A stretch of DNA of 47,835 nt from an uncultured Collinsella sp. (GCA_902478865.1 CABSNA010000001.1:1-47835), one strand, 5' to 3'. Shown: positions 26,857 to 34,873, counted from the stretch's first letter. The notes: generated from the sequence alone by a model not told the origin. Translations and numbers: made by a program.

Positions 26857-26868
26857 TTAGGTACCTAA
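26857..26868. repeat. 12-bp palindrome, copy 2
   Basis: TTAGGTACCTAA lies in the yidC-khpB gap, 8 bases from the khpB ribosome binding site. It is identical to the copy at 23335-23346. Confidence 0.6.
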
Positions 26869-26885
26869 ATAAGATTGATATCCCA

Positions 26886-27656
26886 CTACTTCTTCTTGTG
26901 CGGGCGCGGCTTCTTCTCGCGACGAGTGACCTCAACCTGCAGCGGAGCGTTCTTAAGACGCTCCTCCTCATCGGCCTTCGCCTTGTCGATGACCTTCTGC
27001 GTCACAAAAATCTGCTGGATAACCTGCCAAGCAGACGAGACGTCGTAGTACAGCAGAACACCAACGGGAAGGCTCCAGCCCATCCAAAGCATCATGACCG
27101 TCATGACAACGGCCATCATACGCATGCTCTGAGCCTGCTGGCCGGTCTGGTTGCGCGACATATAGAGCTGCGGAATCAGGGTCAGGACGGCAAACAGGAT
27201 CAGGCAAACCAGCGCAGGCAGTGCAACCATAAAGCCATCGGCAAAGGAAGCGCTCGGCGTGGTGGTCAGGTCGGGCAGGATGTTGAAGAACGAGAACGTG
27301 CCGTCGTTAAAGTACTGCGGCAGGTTGCGCAGCAATGTAAACAGGGCGAACAAGATAGGCATCTGAATCAGCAGCGGCAGACAGCCAGCCATGGGGTTGA
27401 ACTTGTTCTCGCTGTAGAACTTCTGCATCTCCTCGGCCTGACGCTGGGGATCGTCGGCATAGCGCTCCTGGATCTCGAGCATCTTGGGCTGCAGCACCTG
27501 CATGCGAGCCGTCGACTTGGTCGACTTGAGCATAAGCGGCGTCAGCAGCAGACGGATGATGACCACCAGAATGATGATGGACAGGCCCCAGTCGACCGCA
27601 AAGGTCTGGATGAGCTTGAGCAGCTCGAAAAGGATGTTAACGATCCAATCCCACAT
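26886..27656 (-). CDS. yidC: Membrane protein insertase YidC
   Basis: Inserts membrane proteins alone or with SecYEG. At 256 residues it is the short Gram-positive form, but without a lipobox signal. Hydrophobic segments lie near 18-38 (WGLSIIILVVIIRLLLTPL), 92-112, 150-170 and 180-210, with the conserved charged coiled region between (LKSTKSTARMQVLQPKMLEIQERY) and NPMAGCLPLLIQMPILFALF. The conserved Arg of the hydrophilic groove is in VVIIRLLLTP. The C-terminus is basic (RREKKPRPHKKK) and may contact the ribosome. Confidence 0.95.
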   Translation of the reverse strand: MWDWIVNILFELLKLIQTFAVDWGLSIIILVVIIRLLLTPLMLKSTKSTARMQVLQPKMLEIQERYADDPQRQAEEMQKFYSENKFNPMAGCLPLLIQMPILFALFTLLRNLPQYFNDGTFSFFNILPDLTTTPSASFADGFMVALPALVCLILFAVLTLIPQLYMSRNQTGQQAQSMRMMAVVMTVMMLWMGWSLPVGVLLYYDVSSAWQVIQQIFVTQKVIDKAKADEEERLKNAPLQVEVTRREKKPRPHKKK

Positions 27657-27685
27657 GTAAGTTTTCCTCCGATAGCGAGTGCCCG

Positions 27686-27910
27686 CTAGGGCACAGGGTC
27701 ATAACCGCCGACGTGCAGGGGATTGCAGCGAGCGATGCGCCTCACGGCAAGCCAGCAGCCTCTCAAAACACCGTGCTTCTCAATCGCCTGGATGGCGTAT
27801 TGCGAGCACGTTGGATAATAAATGCAGGCGTCAGGCAATAAGGGCGAAATAACCTGTTGATATATGCGAATAGGAGCGATGGCAACACGTCGCAAAACGT
27901 GATTGCTCAT
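27686..27910 (-). CDS. yidD: Membrane protein insertion efficiency factor YidD
   Basis: A 74-residue protein with the family's conserved Cys and Pro pattern: ISPLLPDACIYYPTCSQYA and RCNPLHVGGYDPVP. It sits between rnpA and yidC as usual and overlaps rnpA by four bases (ATGA), so the two are translationally coupled. It is thought to aid YidC-dependent insertion at the membrane. Confidence 0.95.
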   Translation of the reverse strand: MSNHVLRRVAIAPIRIYQQVISPLLPDACIYYPTCSQYAIQAIEKHGVLRGCWLAVRRIARCNPLHVGGYDPVP

Positions 27911-28245
27911 CGCTCCTCCCCGGCAACGCCGGCGCGCTTCATAAGCGAACGCAACGCCTTGTCCATCTCCTGCGGTGAGGAAACCCTCGTCTTGGGAGTT
28001 GCAAACAAGATGATGTCATAACCCGCAACGGGAAATCCGCAGCTGCGGGCGGCCTCGCGCATCACACGCTTAGATCGGTTGCGCACGACGGCACAACCGA
28101 GTCGCTTAGCACCAACGAAGGCGACCCTTCCGGAGTCGCCTTCGCCAACCGATTCACATATGGTCATTCGAATCAGAGGGTGATTGAAACGACGCCCCTG
28201 ACTGAACACATGCTCGAAATCTTGCCGAGACTTAATAGTCTTCAT
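27907..28245 (-). CDS. rnpA: Ribonuclease P protein component
   Basis: Protein subunit that helps RNase P process tRNA precursors. The 112-residue protein has the RNR signature in VVRNRSKRVMREAARS, with an N-terminal DFEHVFSQGRRF and the FVGAKRLG strand. It is cotranscribed with rpmH, 20 bases upstream, and overlaps yidD by four bases. Confidence 0.95.
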   Translation of the reverse strand: MKTIKSRQDFEHVFSQGRRFNHPLIRMTICESVGEGDSGRVAFVGAKRLGCAVVRNRSKRVMREAARSCGFPVAGYDIILFATPKTRVSSPQEMDKALRSLMKRAGVAGEER

Positions 28246-28265
28246 GCGAGATGTGTGTATCGCTG

Positions 28266-28400
28266 CTAGACAGTGAGACGCTTGCGGCCCTTGGCGCGAC
28301 GACGGGCGAGCACGGCACGACCACCCTTAGTGGCCATACGGGCACGGAAGCCATGGGTCTTGGCACGCTTACGCTTATTAGGCTGATACGTACGCTTCAT
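28266..28400 (-). CDS. rpmH: 50S ribosomal protein L34
   Basis: The 44-residue protein is the standard length and begins MKRTYQPNKRKRAKTHGF, with the RMATKGGRAVLARRRAKGR core. The ATG at 28400 follows AGGAGG by 8 bases. It is the first gene of the leftward rpmH-rnpA-yidD-yidC-khpB operon, driven by the promoter at 28473-28502. Confidence 0.97.
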   Translation of the reverse strand: MKRTYQPNKRKRAKTHGFRARMATKGGRAVLARRRAKGRKRLTV

Positions 28401-28472
28401 CTTAAGTTCCTCCTGCTGCATTTCGAGTGTCCGCGGGGACGCGGACGCAGATATAGACACGTGAGCTTGAAG

Positions 28473-28502
28473 ATTGTAGGGAAATCAATGTTCAAATGTC
28501 AA
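28473..28502 (-). promoter_or_regulatory. Promoter of the rpmH operon
   Basis: On the minus strand TTGACA (28497-28502) and TACAAT (28473-28478) are 18 bases apart, about 73 bases before the rpmH start. Confidence 0.75.
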
Positions 28503-28745
28503 GAAATCAAAGGTAAAAGGTTGCGCAGTTCACACGGTTCCCCCATAAGCACAACCGAAATTTGCGCCTCATGGCAACCTTTCACGATATTTCATCGAGT
28601 TTTCAACAGGTCATGTTGGCAATGTTGAGAACTTTTCGCCCGTTTTCCAAAGTTTTCAACAGGTTTTGAAAAGTTGTCGAAAGATGAGAAACGTTGCACG
28701 GTGAGCTACTATTTGTTCGAAACCTTTTGAAAGATTGCGAGCGGC
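28503..28745. other. oriC: oriC-like region 1: DnaA-box-like cluster
   Basis: This non-coding stretch lies between the rpmH promoter and the ATPase gene. TTTTCAACA occurs at 28600-28608 and 28653-28661, each followed by GG, and its variant TTCTCAACA is on the minus strand at 28623-28631. They resemble DnaA boxes (TTATCCACA) with two or more changes, and the same 9-mer reappears between dnaA and dnaN. GTTGTCGAAA at 28673-28682 also has a near copy there (31863-31872). No AT-rich unwinding stretch is obvious here. Confidence 0.6.
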
Positions 28746-30098
28746 ATGTCTGACGACTTTTACACCATGGTCGATTCCGGAGACCCGGCACCCGACAACG
28801 AGCACATCACCGGCGTGCGCGAAGAGCGTGCGGAAGGCGAGCAGACGACCACGCAGGCGCCAAAAGCCATGTACGCCGCGCGCATCGCCGTCTATGACGA
28901 CATGCTGTCGACACCGCGGGTGATCGTCATTGATCCGCAAGATGTCCGCACGTATTTGGAAGAGACGACCAACACCGTCTACCAGTGCATGAAAGAACAA
29001 GGTGGCCACATCTCGCTCATGGTCATCCGCGAGATTGTCGAAAACTTTATCCACGCACACTTTGCCGAGCCCATCATCTCGATTCTGGACGGCGGAGACA
29101 CCATCCGCTTTGCTGACCAAGGACCCGGCATCGACGACAAGGAACGTGCTTTCGACTTTGGCGTTACCAGCGCAAACAGCAAGATGAAGCGCTATATCCG
29201 TGGAACCGGAGCAGGGTTTCCCATGGTGCAGGAGTATTTGGAAAACGCCGGCGGTGCCGTATCCATCGAGGACAACATGGGCAACGGCACCGTGGTTACG
29301 GTAAGCCTGAACCCTAAACGCGTGCAGGAAATCGAGCGTGCCGGCGGACGCGGCGCTGCCGTGCGGCCCGAGACGGAGCAGCCCACATATCCCCTGCCGG
29401 GAGCTTTTGCGCAGCAGCCCATGGCAACGCAGCAGATGCAGCCCCCCGTGGGACAGATGCAGCAGCCCGGAATGCCTCCTACACAAGAACCCCAAGCGGC
29501 ATCGATGTCGATGCCGCCAAGCATGCCAGAGGCCATGTCGCTGGCGGATCAGGATACAGCAGCAATGCAGCAGGCGACAGGGGCACCGGGTGGCCAGCAA
29601 ATGGGCTATCAGCCGTACCAACAGGGATATCCATATCAGCAGATGCCGCCACTGGGGTACGGCCAACCGTTCCCGCAGCAGTACCAGCAGGGATATCAGC
29701 AGCCGTACCAGCAGATGCCGCAGCAGCAGTACAACCCCTGGGCCCAGCAGATGCCTCCGCAGTCTTACCAACAGTGGCCTCAAAGTTTTCAACAGCAAAT
29801 GCCGCCGATGCAGAGTTCTCAACAACCAGCAGCTCAAATGATGTATCCTAATGCAGCAAATCAGTATGCGCAGCCACAACCGGACGTGTTCGTAAGCGAT
29901 CGCGGCAACGCCGCGCTGGGCTATCTGGCGCAAAATCAAGCGTGCGGCGCAACCGATCTTGCGAGGGCGTTTGGAAACTCGGCCCCCACTTGGTCACGCA
30001 CGCTCAATGACTTGGCGCAGGCCGGCTTGGTCATCAAGCATGGCCAGAAATACCATCTGACCGAACTCGGCGCCGCTCGCGTGCGAGCTCAGAGCTAA
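28746..30098 (+). CDS. GHKL ATPase with Gln-rich linker and winged helix, at the origin
   Basis: A 450-residue protein of unknown role, placed between the origin boxes and dnaA. The N-terminal domain (about 45-190) is a GHKL/HATPase fold: N box REIVENFIHAHF (Glu99, Asn100), G1 FADQGPGID and G2 RGTGAGFPMVQ, closest in look to SpoIIAB/RsbW-type kinases or histidine-kinase catalytic domains. No phospho-acceptor His domain or membrane segment is present. A long Gln/Pro/Met/Tyr-rich linker (about 210-380) with irregular YQQGY and QQMPP repeats follows, then a C-terminal winged helix (about 385-450, ending YHLTELGAARVRAQS). The start has only a weak ribosome binding site. dnaA begins 15 bases downstream, so it is probably cotranscribed with it. 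Confidence 0.85.
   Translation: MSDDFYTMVDSGDPAPDNEHITGVREERAEGEQTTTQAPKAMYAARIAVYDDMLSTPRVIVIDPQDVRTYLEETTNTVYQCMKEQGGHISLMVIREIVENFIHAHFAEPIISILDGGDTIRFADQGPGIDDKERAFDFGVTSANSKMKRYIRGTGAGFPMVQEYLENAGGAVSIEDNMGNGTVVTVSLNPKRVQEIERAGGRGAAVRPETEQPTYPLPGAFAQQPMATQQMQPPVGQMQQPGMPPTQEPQAASMSMPPSMPEAMSLADQDTAAMQQATGAPGGQQMGYQPYQQGYPYQQMPPLGYGQPFPQQYQQGYQQPYQQMPQQQYNPWAQQMPPQSYQQWPQSFQQQMPPMQSSQQPAAQMMYPNAANQYAQPQPDVFVSDRGNAALGYLAQNQACGATDLARAFGNSAPTWSRTLNDLAQAGLVIKHGQKYHLTELGAARVRAQS
29786..29824 (+). other. DnaA-box-like motifs inside the ATPase gene
   Basis: TTTTCAACA (29786-29794) and TTCTCAACA (29816-29824) are exact copies of the two 9-mers in oriC-like region 1, here within the Gln-rich linker where they encode Phe/Ser-Gln-Gln. 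They could be chance products of Gln codons or extra DnaA sites. Confidence 0.35.
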
Positions 30099-30113
30099 AG
30101 AACGGGAGAGACA

Positions 30114-31838
30114 GTGGACGAGGAAGCAAGCATCATCTTGGGGGATGCCATCGCCTTTTGCCAGCGCGACGGCCAAGATGCACGCCTCATCAACATGCTG
30201 GGGCAATCGCGCGCCATAAGCCTGACCGAAGATACGCTCACGATCGAGGCCCCCTCGCGCTTTGCCATCGCGCAGCTCAAAAAGCATCAGCCGACTATTG
30301 AGGCTTATCTGGAAGAAATCGCCTTTGCACCGATTGCGCTCGACATCGTGGCGCCGCAAGGCGCCGCGACGGAATCCGCTGCCGCGACGGCGCCCGCCAC
30401 GGCTCCCGCTGCTTCCCCGACGGTACCAGCCTCCGCAAGCGACGTGCCGACAATCGAGCACCAGCACAGCGATGTTTCCCGTGAAACCATGGCACCGTTG
30501 CCGGCCGCGGCGGCGACGTCAACGAACGCACCCGTCACGCACATGCCCATCGCTCACGACGCAGCGGCGGGCGCGGATTCGGGCATTGCAATCAAGAACA
30601 CGCTCTCGGCCGATGATTTTCGTCGCATGATGAACCAGATGAAGGGCGGAGCGCCGACTAAATCCACGCAAGCTGCGACCCCCGCCTCACCCATGCCAGC
30701 ACCGACCGTGCCGGCCGAGCAGAATACGGATGGAGCCCCACTCGCCGCGAACTCAAAATTCACCTTTGAGAACTTTGTCTACGGCCCCGAGAACAGCCAT
30801 GCCTATCGCTCGGCCCTCAAGTTTGCCGCACTCGCGGACGAGCGCGGCACATGCACATCACTGTTCATCTACGGCAAATCGGGCCTGGGCAAGACGCACC
30901 TGCTGCTTGCCATCAAAAACGAGCTCGCCGAGAAGTCGCCCGAGATCAAGGTCAAGTATGCCAACTCCCAGGCATATCTGGACGACCTGATGACCGAGTT
31001 CGACCGTCAAAAGAAGAGCAACGCCCCCATCATGCAGGCGTACCACGGCGTGGACGTGCTCATCATCGATGACATCCAAAACATCATCGGCAAGCGCGCG
31101 AGCGTGGACTACTTCTTCCAGCTCATGGACGAGTTCATCCGCAACAACAAGAAGGTCGTCATCGCGGCAGACCGCGCCCCCAAGGACCTGAGCATGGACG
31201 AGCGTCTGACCAGCCGCTTCAACGCCGGCATGCTCTGCCTGGTCGCAGAGCCAAGCTACGAGATGAAATACAAGATCTTGCAGCGCTATTACGAGAACAC
31301 CATCGTCGCCGCTCCCGAGGCGGGCGACGACTCGCTGCTGGCGGCCTATGGGGGCGACGGCGGGCACCTGACCGACGAACACTTTAAACACATGGCCGAG
31401 GTCTCGGGCACCAACATCCGCGAACTCGAGAGCTTTTGCGAGCGCTGCGCCGGCGAGGCGGGCGACCGCGAGCGCGAGGGCGGAGAGCTCACCTTTGACG
31501 ATATCGACGCCATCGCCAGCCAGTACTTCGACACATCGGCCAAAAAGATCAACGTCCAGACGGTTCAGTCCGTCATCGAAGAGCAGTACGGCGTGACACA
31601 CGAGGAGCTCATCGGCCCGCGTCGCAACGCCAATATCGCCAAAGCACGCCATATCGCTATCTACCTGGCCATCGAGATGTGCGAAATGACGACCACGGCG
31701 GTGGGCGCCGAATTTGGCAACCGCAACCATTCGACCGTCAGCACGAGCTACAAAAAGGTCCAGAAGATGATCCAGGAAGACCGCACCGTCACCGAAGACC
31801 TCAAGTCGCTGCGCGATAAAATTACACTGCGCTCGTAG
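30114..31838 (+). CDS. dnaA: Chromosomal replication initiator DnaA
   Basis: AAA+ initiator that binds DnaA boxes and opens oriC. At 574 residues it is longer than the usual 440-510, mainly because domain II (about 80-210) is a long Ala/Pro/Thr-rich linker. Domain III has Walker A GKSGLGKTHLL and Walker B VLIIDDIQN, plus sensor-like TSRFNAGM. Domain IV has the DnaA signature region ARHIAIYLAIEM and FGNRNHSTVSTSYKKV that reads the boxes. The start is GTG at 30114 after GGGAGAG. It is 15 bases downstream of the ATPase gene. A parS-like site lies in the linker-coding part. Confidence 0.96.
   Translation: MDEEASIILGDAIAFCQRDGQDARLINMLGQSRAISLTEDTLTIEAPSRFAIAQLKKHQPTIEAYLEEIAFAPIALDIVAPQGAATESAAATAPATAPAASPTVPASASDVPTIEHQHSDVSRETMAPLPAAAATSTNAPVTHMPIAHDAAAGADSGIAIKNTLSADDFRRMMNQMKGGAPTKSTQAATPASPMPAPTVPAEQNTDGAPLAANSKFTFENFVYGPENSHAYRSALKFAALADERGTCTSLFIYGKSGLGKTHLLLAIKNELAEKSPEIKVKYANSQAYLDDLMTEFDRQKKSNAPIMQAYHGVDVLIIDDIQNIIGKRASVDYFFQLMDEFIRNNKKVVIAADRAPKDLSMDERLTSRFNAGMLCLVAEPSYEMKYKILQRYYENTIVAAPEAGDDSLLAAYGGDGGHLTDEHFKHMAEVSGTNIRELESFCERCAGEAGDREREGGELTFDDIDAIASQYFDTSAKKINVQTVQSVIEEQYGVTHEELIGPRRNANIAKARHIAIYLAIEMCEMTTTAVGAEFGNRNHSTVSTSYKKVQKMIQEDRTVTEDLKSLRDKITLRS
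30473..30488. promoter_or_regulatory. parS-like site within dnaA
   Basis: TGTTTCCCGTGAAACC differs from parS at positions 7 and 16. It encodes part of DVSRET in DnaA domain II. Confidence 0.5.
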
Positions 31839-32060
31839 GGAAATAGAGACACCTGTTGAAAACTTGTCGAAACCACGGGCATAAGGTGTCTAAAACCCAA
31901 CCCGCGGTGATGAAAAGTTTTGCGCAGGTTTTGAACGTGGAAAACCGCCCCCGTTGCACACAGGTTGCTGTCGATTCTCTTTCTGGGTCTGACCTGCGTC
32001 TTTGGGAGTAATCAACAGTTTCGTCAGTGCTATTACTATTATTAAGATATTTATATCTAT
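31839..32060. other. oriC: oriC region 2: DnaA boxes and DnaA-trios before dnaN
   Basis: The 238-base dnaA-dnaN gap holds TGTTGAAAA (31854-31862, minus-strand TTTTCAACA), CGTGGAAAA (31936-31944) and TAATCAACA (32009-32017). After the last box and a 12-base spacer, CTATTACTATTATTA (32030-32044) gives five consecutive DnaA-trios on the complementary strand (3'-GAT-AAT-GAT-AAT-AAT), followed by an AT-rich stretch to the dnaN ribosome binding site. This is the order described for the basal unwinding element in Bacillus subtilis, so unwinding probably starts here. Confidence 0.78.
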
Positions 32061-32076
32061 AGAAAGGTATTAAAAG

Positions 32077-33180
32077 ATGAAGTTCACCGTCAGCCAGAGC
32101 TCGCTTACACAAGCCATCGGCGTCGTTATGAAGGGCGTCGCTTCGGCATCCACCCTTCCCATCCTGTCGGGCGTGCTCGTCAAGGCGCAAGACGGCATCT
32201 TGGAATTCCAGACCTCTAACTACACCATCTCGATCCGTCATCGCATCGCGGCGCATGTCGAAGAAGAGGGCGAGATGGTTATCCCCTGTAAGATGCTCTC
32301 CAATATCACCAAGACCCTCCCCGATGCCCCGGTCACCTTTGAGCTGTCCGAGCGCCAGGTGCTGATTGGTTGCGAGAAGAGCTCGTTCCGCCTGAACACG
32401 CTCGATGCCAATGACTTCCCCGAGTTTCCGGCCTATGCCATCGAGAGTGCTGTGGAGCTGCCGACCGATATCTTGTCCGAAATGGTCGGCCGCGTGTGGC
32501 GCGTCACCTCGACCGACAAGGCCCGCCCCATCCTGGGTGGCGTGCACATGAAGGTCGAGAACAACACCGTGCGCCTGGTGGCGACCGATTCCTTCCGCTT
32601 GGCCGTGTGCGATACGCAGGTTGAGACCTCGACCCTCGAAGGTTCCTTTGAGCTCAACGTTCCGGCCGACGCCTTCAACGACGCGCTGAACATCATGGCC
32701 AGCCAGGCGACCATCATGATCGGGGCTACCGACACCCAGGTCGTCTTTGAGGCCGGCAACACCACCTACGTGTCGCGCCGCATCGAGGGCGTGTACCCCA
32801 ACTACAAGCAGCTCATCCCCGATTCGTGCGTGACGAGCGTCAAGATCGACGTCGCCGCCTTTAACGCCGCCCTCAAGCGCGTGGCCGTTATCGCGAGCGC
32901 CAACCCCGCCGTCAAGTTCGAGATCGATGTCGAGAACGGGCAGATGGGCCTGTCCTCCATTTCCAATGACCAGGACCTTGCGCAAGAGACGATCGATGTC
33001 GAGGCCGAGGGCGAGTCGGGTACCATCGCCTTCAACTACCACTACATCTTCGGCTGCCTCAATGCCCTGTCCAAGGAGAAGGAGATCACGCTGGAGCTCA
33101 AGAGCTACTCGCAGGCGGGCATCTTCAAGTCCTACGACAAGATCAACTACCTGTACCTGGTCATGCCGGTCCGCATCTAG
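32077..33180 (+). CDS. dnaN: DNA polymerase III sliding clamp (beta subunit)
   Basis: Ring-shaped processivity clamp of 367 residues, the usual length. Three similar domains are visible; the first begins MKFTVSQSSLTQAIGVVMKG, the middle has RPILGGVHMKVENNTVRLVATDSFRLAV, and the protein ends YLYLVMPVRI, the standard C-terminus that contacts partner proteins. The ATG follows AAAGG. recF begins 9 bases downstream, so they share a transcript. Confidence 0.97.
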   Translation: MKFTVSQSSLTQAIGVVMKGVASASTLPILSGVLVKAQDGILEFQTSNYTISIRHRIAAHVEEEGEMVIPCKMLSNITKTLPDAPVTFELSERQVLIGCEKSSFRLNTLDANDFPEFPAYAIESAVELPTDILSEMVGRVWRVTSTDKARPILGGVHMKVENNTVRLVATDSFRLAVCDTQVETSTLEGSFELNVPADAFNDALNIMASQATIMIGATDTQVVFEAGNTTYVSRRIEGVYPNYKQLIPDSCVTSVKIDVAAFNAALKRVAVIASANPAVKFEIDVENGQMGLSSISNDQDLAQETIDVEAEGESGTIAFNYHYIFGCLNALSKEKEITLELKSYSQAGIFKSYDKINYLYLVMPVRI

Positions 33181-33189
33181 CGCTGCGCC

Positions 33190-34296
33190 ATGACCATGTT
33201 CGCCCGCGATCTTTCCGTCGCGCACTACCGCAGCTTCGATAGCTATCGTCTTGCCCTGGACGAGGGCGTGACGATACTTGCGGGACCCAACGCGGCGGGA
33301 AAGACCAATCTCATAGAGGCGCTGCAGCTGCTGACGAGCGGCGCCTCGTTTAGGCATCCGACCGCAGCCGAGCTCGTCCATGACGGCGTGGGCTCGTGCA
33401 AGGTCGAGCTGAGGCTCGAGGGCGACGGCCGCGTGCTTGATATGGGATTGAGCGCGGAGGACGGTAAGCGCTCGTTTAGCCGCAACGGCAAGAGATGCTC
33501 TGCCGCCGGTGTGCGCGGGGTTCTGCCGAGCGTGCTGTTTTGCCCCGACCATCTGGACATGGTTAAGCGGGGCGCCAGTGTGCGCCGCGCCGCCCTCGAT
33601 GACTTTGGCATGCAACTGAGCGCACGCTATGCCGATCTTGCGAGCACCTATGGGCGCTGCGTGACCCAGCGCAACGCCTTGCTCAAGGAAACCTGGTGCT
33701 GCCGTGAGATGCTCGGCGCGTGGAACGATTCGATTGCCCGCGCGGGCGCGGCTCTGCTCGTGCACCGGTTGGCCCTGCTCGACCGGCTGGCGGGCCATGT
33801 GCACACTGCCTACGGGCAAGTGGCATCCGGTGAGGCTGCCAACGTGACCTATACGTCCACGCTGGGGGATTTGCCCCAGGTCGAGGATCGCGAAGAGCTT
33901 AAGGGCTGGGCGTACGAGCGCATGCTGGCTGCCCTTGATGAGCACGCCGACGAGGAAATTCGCCGCGGCGTGACGTTGGTGGGACCGCATCGCGACGAGA
34001 TTGAGTTTACCGTGGCGGGTCGCTCCGCCCGTTCATTTGCCAGCCAAGGTCAGCAGCGAACGTTGGTTCTGGCCTGGAAGGTGGCGGAGGTGGCCGTGGC
34101 TCGCGATGTCTTGGGCACCGCCCCACTGCTGCTTTTGGATGACGTGATGAGCGAACTCGACGGCGAACGCCGCGGTGCTTTCCTGCGGCTGATCGGCGAT
34201 GATATCCAGACGGTCATAACCACGACCAACCTGGGGTACTTTACCGATGACCTGCTTGATCGAGCCAAGGTGGTGAGCATGGGTGAGACGTGCTAA
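33190..34296 (+). CDS. recF: DNA replication and repair protein RecF
   Basis: SMC-like ATPase that helps load RecA at gaps. The 368-residue protein has Walker A GPNAAGKTNLIEAL near residue 34, the signature SQGQQRTLVLAWK and Walker B LLLLDDVMSELDGERR near the C-terminus. All ATPase motifs are intact. It overlaps dciA by 14 bases, so translation is coupled. Confidence 0.96.
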   Translation: MTMFARDLSVAHYRSFDSYRLALDEGVTILAGPNAAGKTNLIEALQLLTSGASFRHPTAAELVHDGVGSCKVELRLEGDGRVLDMGLSAEDGKRSFSRNGKRCSAAGVRGVLPSVLFCPDHLDMVKRGASVRRAALDDFGMQLSARYADLASTYGRCVTQRNALLKETWCCREMLGAWNDSIARAGAALLVHRLALLDRLAGHVHTAYGQVASGEAANVTYTSTLGDLPQVEDREELKGWAYERMLAALDEHADEEIRRGVTLVGPHRDEIEFTVAGRSARSFASQGQQRTLVLAWKVAEVAVARDVLGTAPLLLLDDVMSELDGERRGAFLRLIGDDIQTVITTTNLGYFTDDLLDRAKVVSMGETC

Positions 34297-34846
34297 TTAC
34301 GAGCGCGAGAGCGAGACAGTCGCCTTCAGTGGGTTTTTGAACGCAGAGCGCCAGCGCATCCTGGCGGCCGCAACGCCTAAGCGCCGTGCGCAGATGGAGG
34401 CTGCCGAGGAGTCGCGCGCGATCTATCGCGCGTGGAACGCGGTGTGCTCGGGCACGCGCGAGGGGCGGCATGTGACGGGCCTGCGCTACCTGCCCGAGTC
34501 CAATGAGCTGCTGGTATATCTCGATTCGCCCTCGTGGACGCAGGAAATGACGCTGTTGCGTGAGATCATCCGCGCGCGCATGGAGCGCGCCGGTGCGCAT
34601 GTGGACGGCCTGGTGTTCAAAACCACCGCACCCGGTCACACGCCGCCCGCCGCCAAGGAGCGCCTGCGCCCGGCGACGACCGAGCGCCCGCCGGCCCCGT
34701 ACGCCGACCTAAGCGAGGCCGAGCGCACCGAGATTGAGCGCCAAGTGGCACCCATCGAAGACCAAAAACTGCGCGAGGCCCTCGAGAATGCCATGAGAGC
34801 CAGTGCCGAGTGGGCCAAGGGCGTGCAAAGCAAAAAAGAGCCTTAA
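34283..34846 (+). CDS. dciA: DUF721 protein, DciA-like helicase operator
   Basis: A 187-residue protein between recF and gyrB, the standard DUF721 position in Actinobacteria. The DUF721 core is about 30-110: AIYRAWNAVCSGTREGRHV, LLVYLDSPSWTQEMTLL. DciA is the ancestral partner that helps place the replicative helicase DnaB. The C-terminal third is Pro/Arg/Glu-rich and variable. The start is GTG at 34283 inside recF. The name rests on domain and position. A terminator follows. Confidence 0.82.
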   Translation: MRRANYERESETVAFSGFLNAERQRILAAATPKRRAQMEAAEESRAIYRAWNAVCSGTREGRHVTGLRYLPESNELLVYLDSPSWTQEMTLLREIIRARMERAGAHVDGLVFKTTAPGHTPPAAKERLRPATTERPPAPYADLSEAERTEIERQVAPIEDQKLREALENAMRASAEWAKGVQSKKEP

Positions 34847-34873
34847 ATCGCATCTGGTGGCCTTGTAGAGCCA

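Noticed and set aside
29550..29780. CRISPR-like spacing of CAG/TAC repeats in the ATPase gene
   Set aside because: The repeats are in frame, irregular and explained by the Gln/Tyr/Pro-rich linker.
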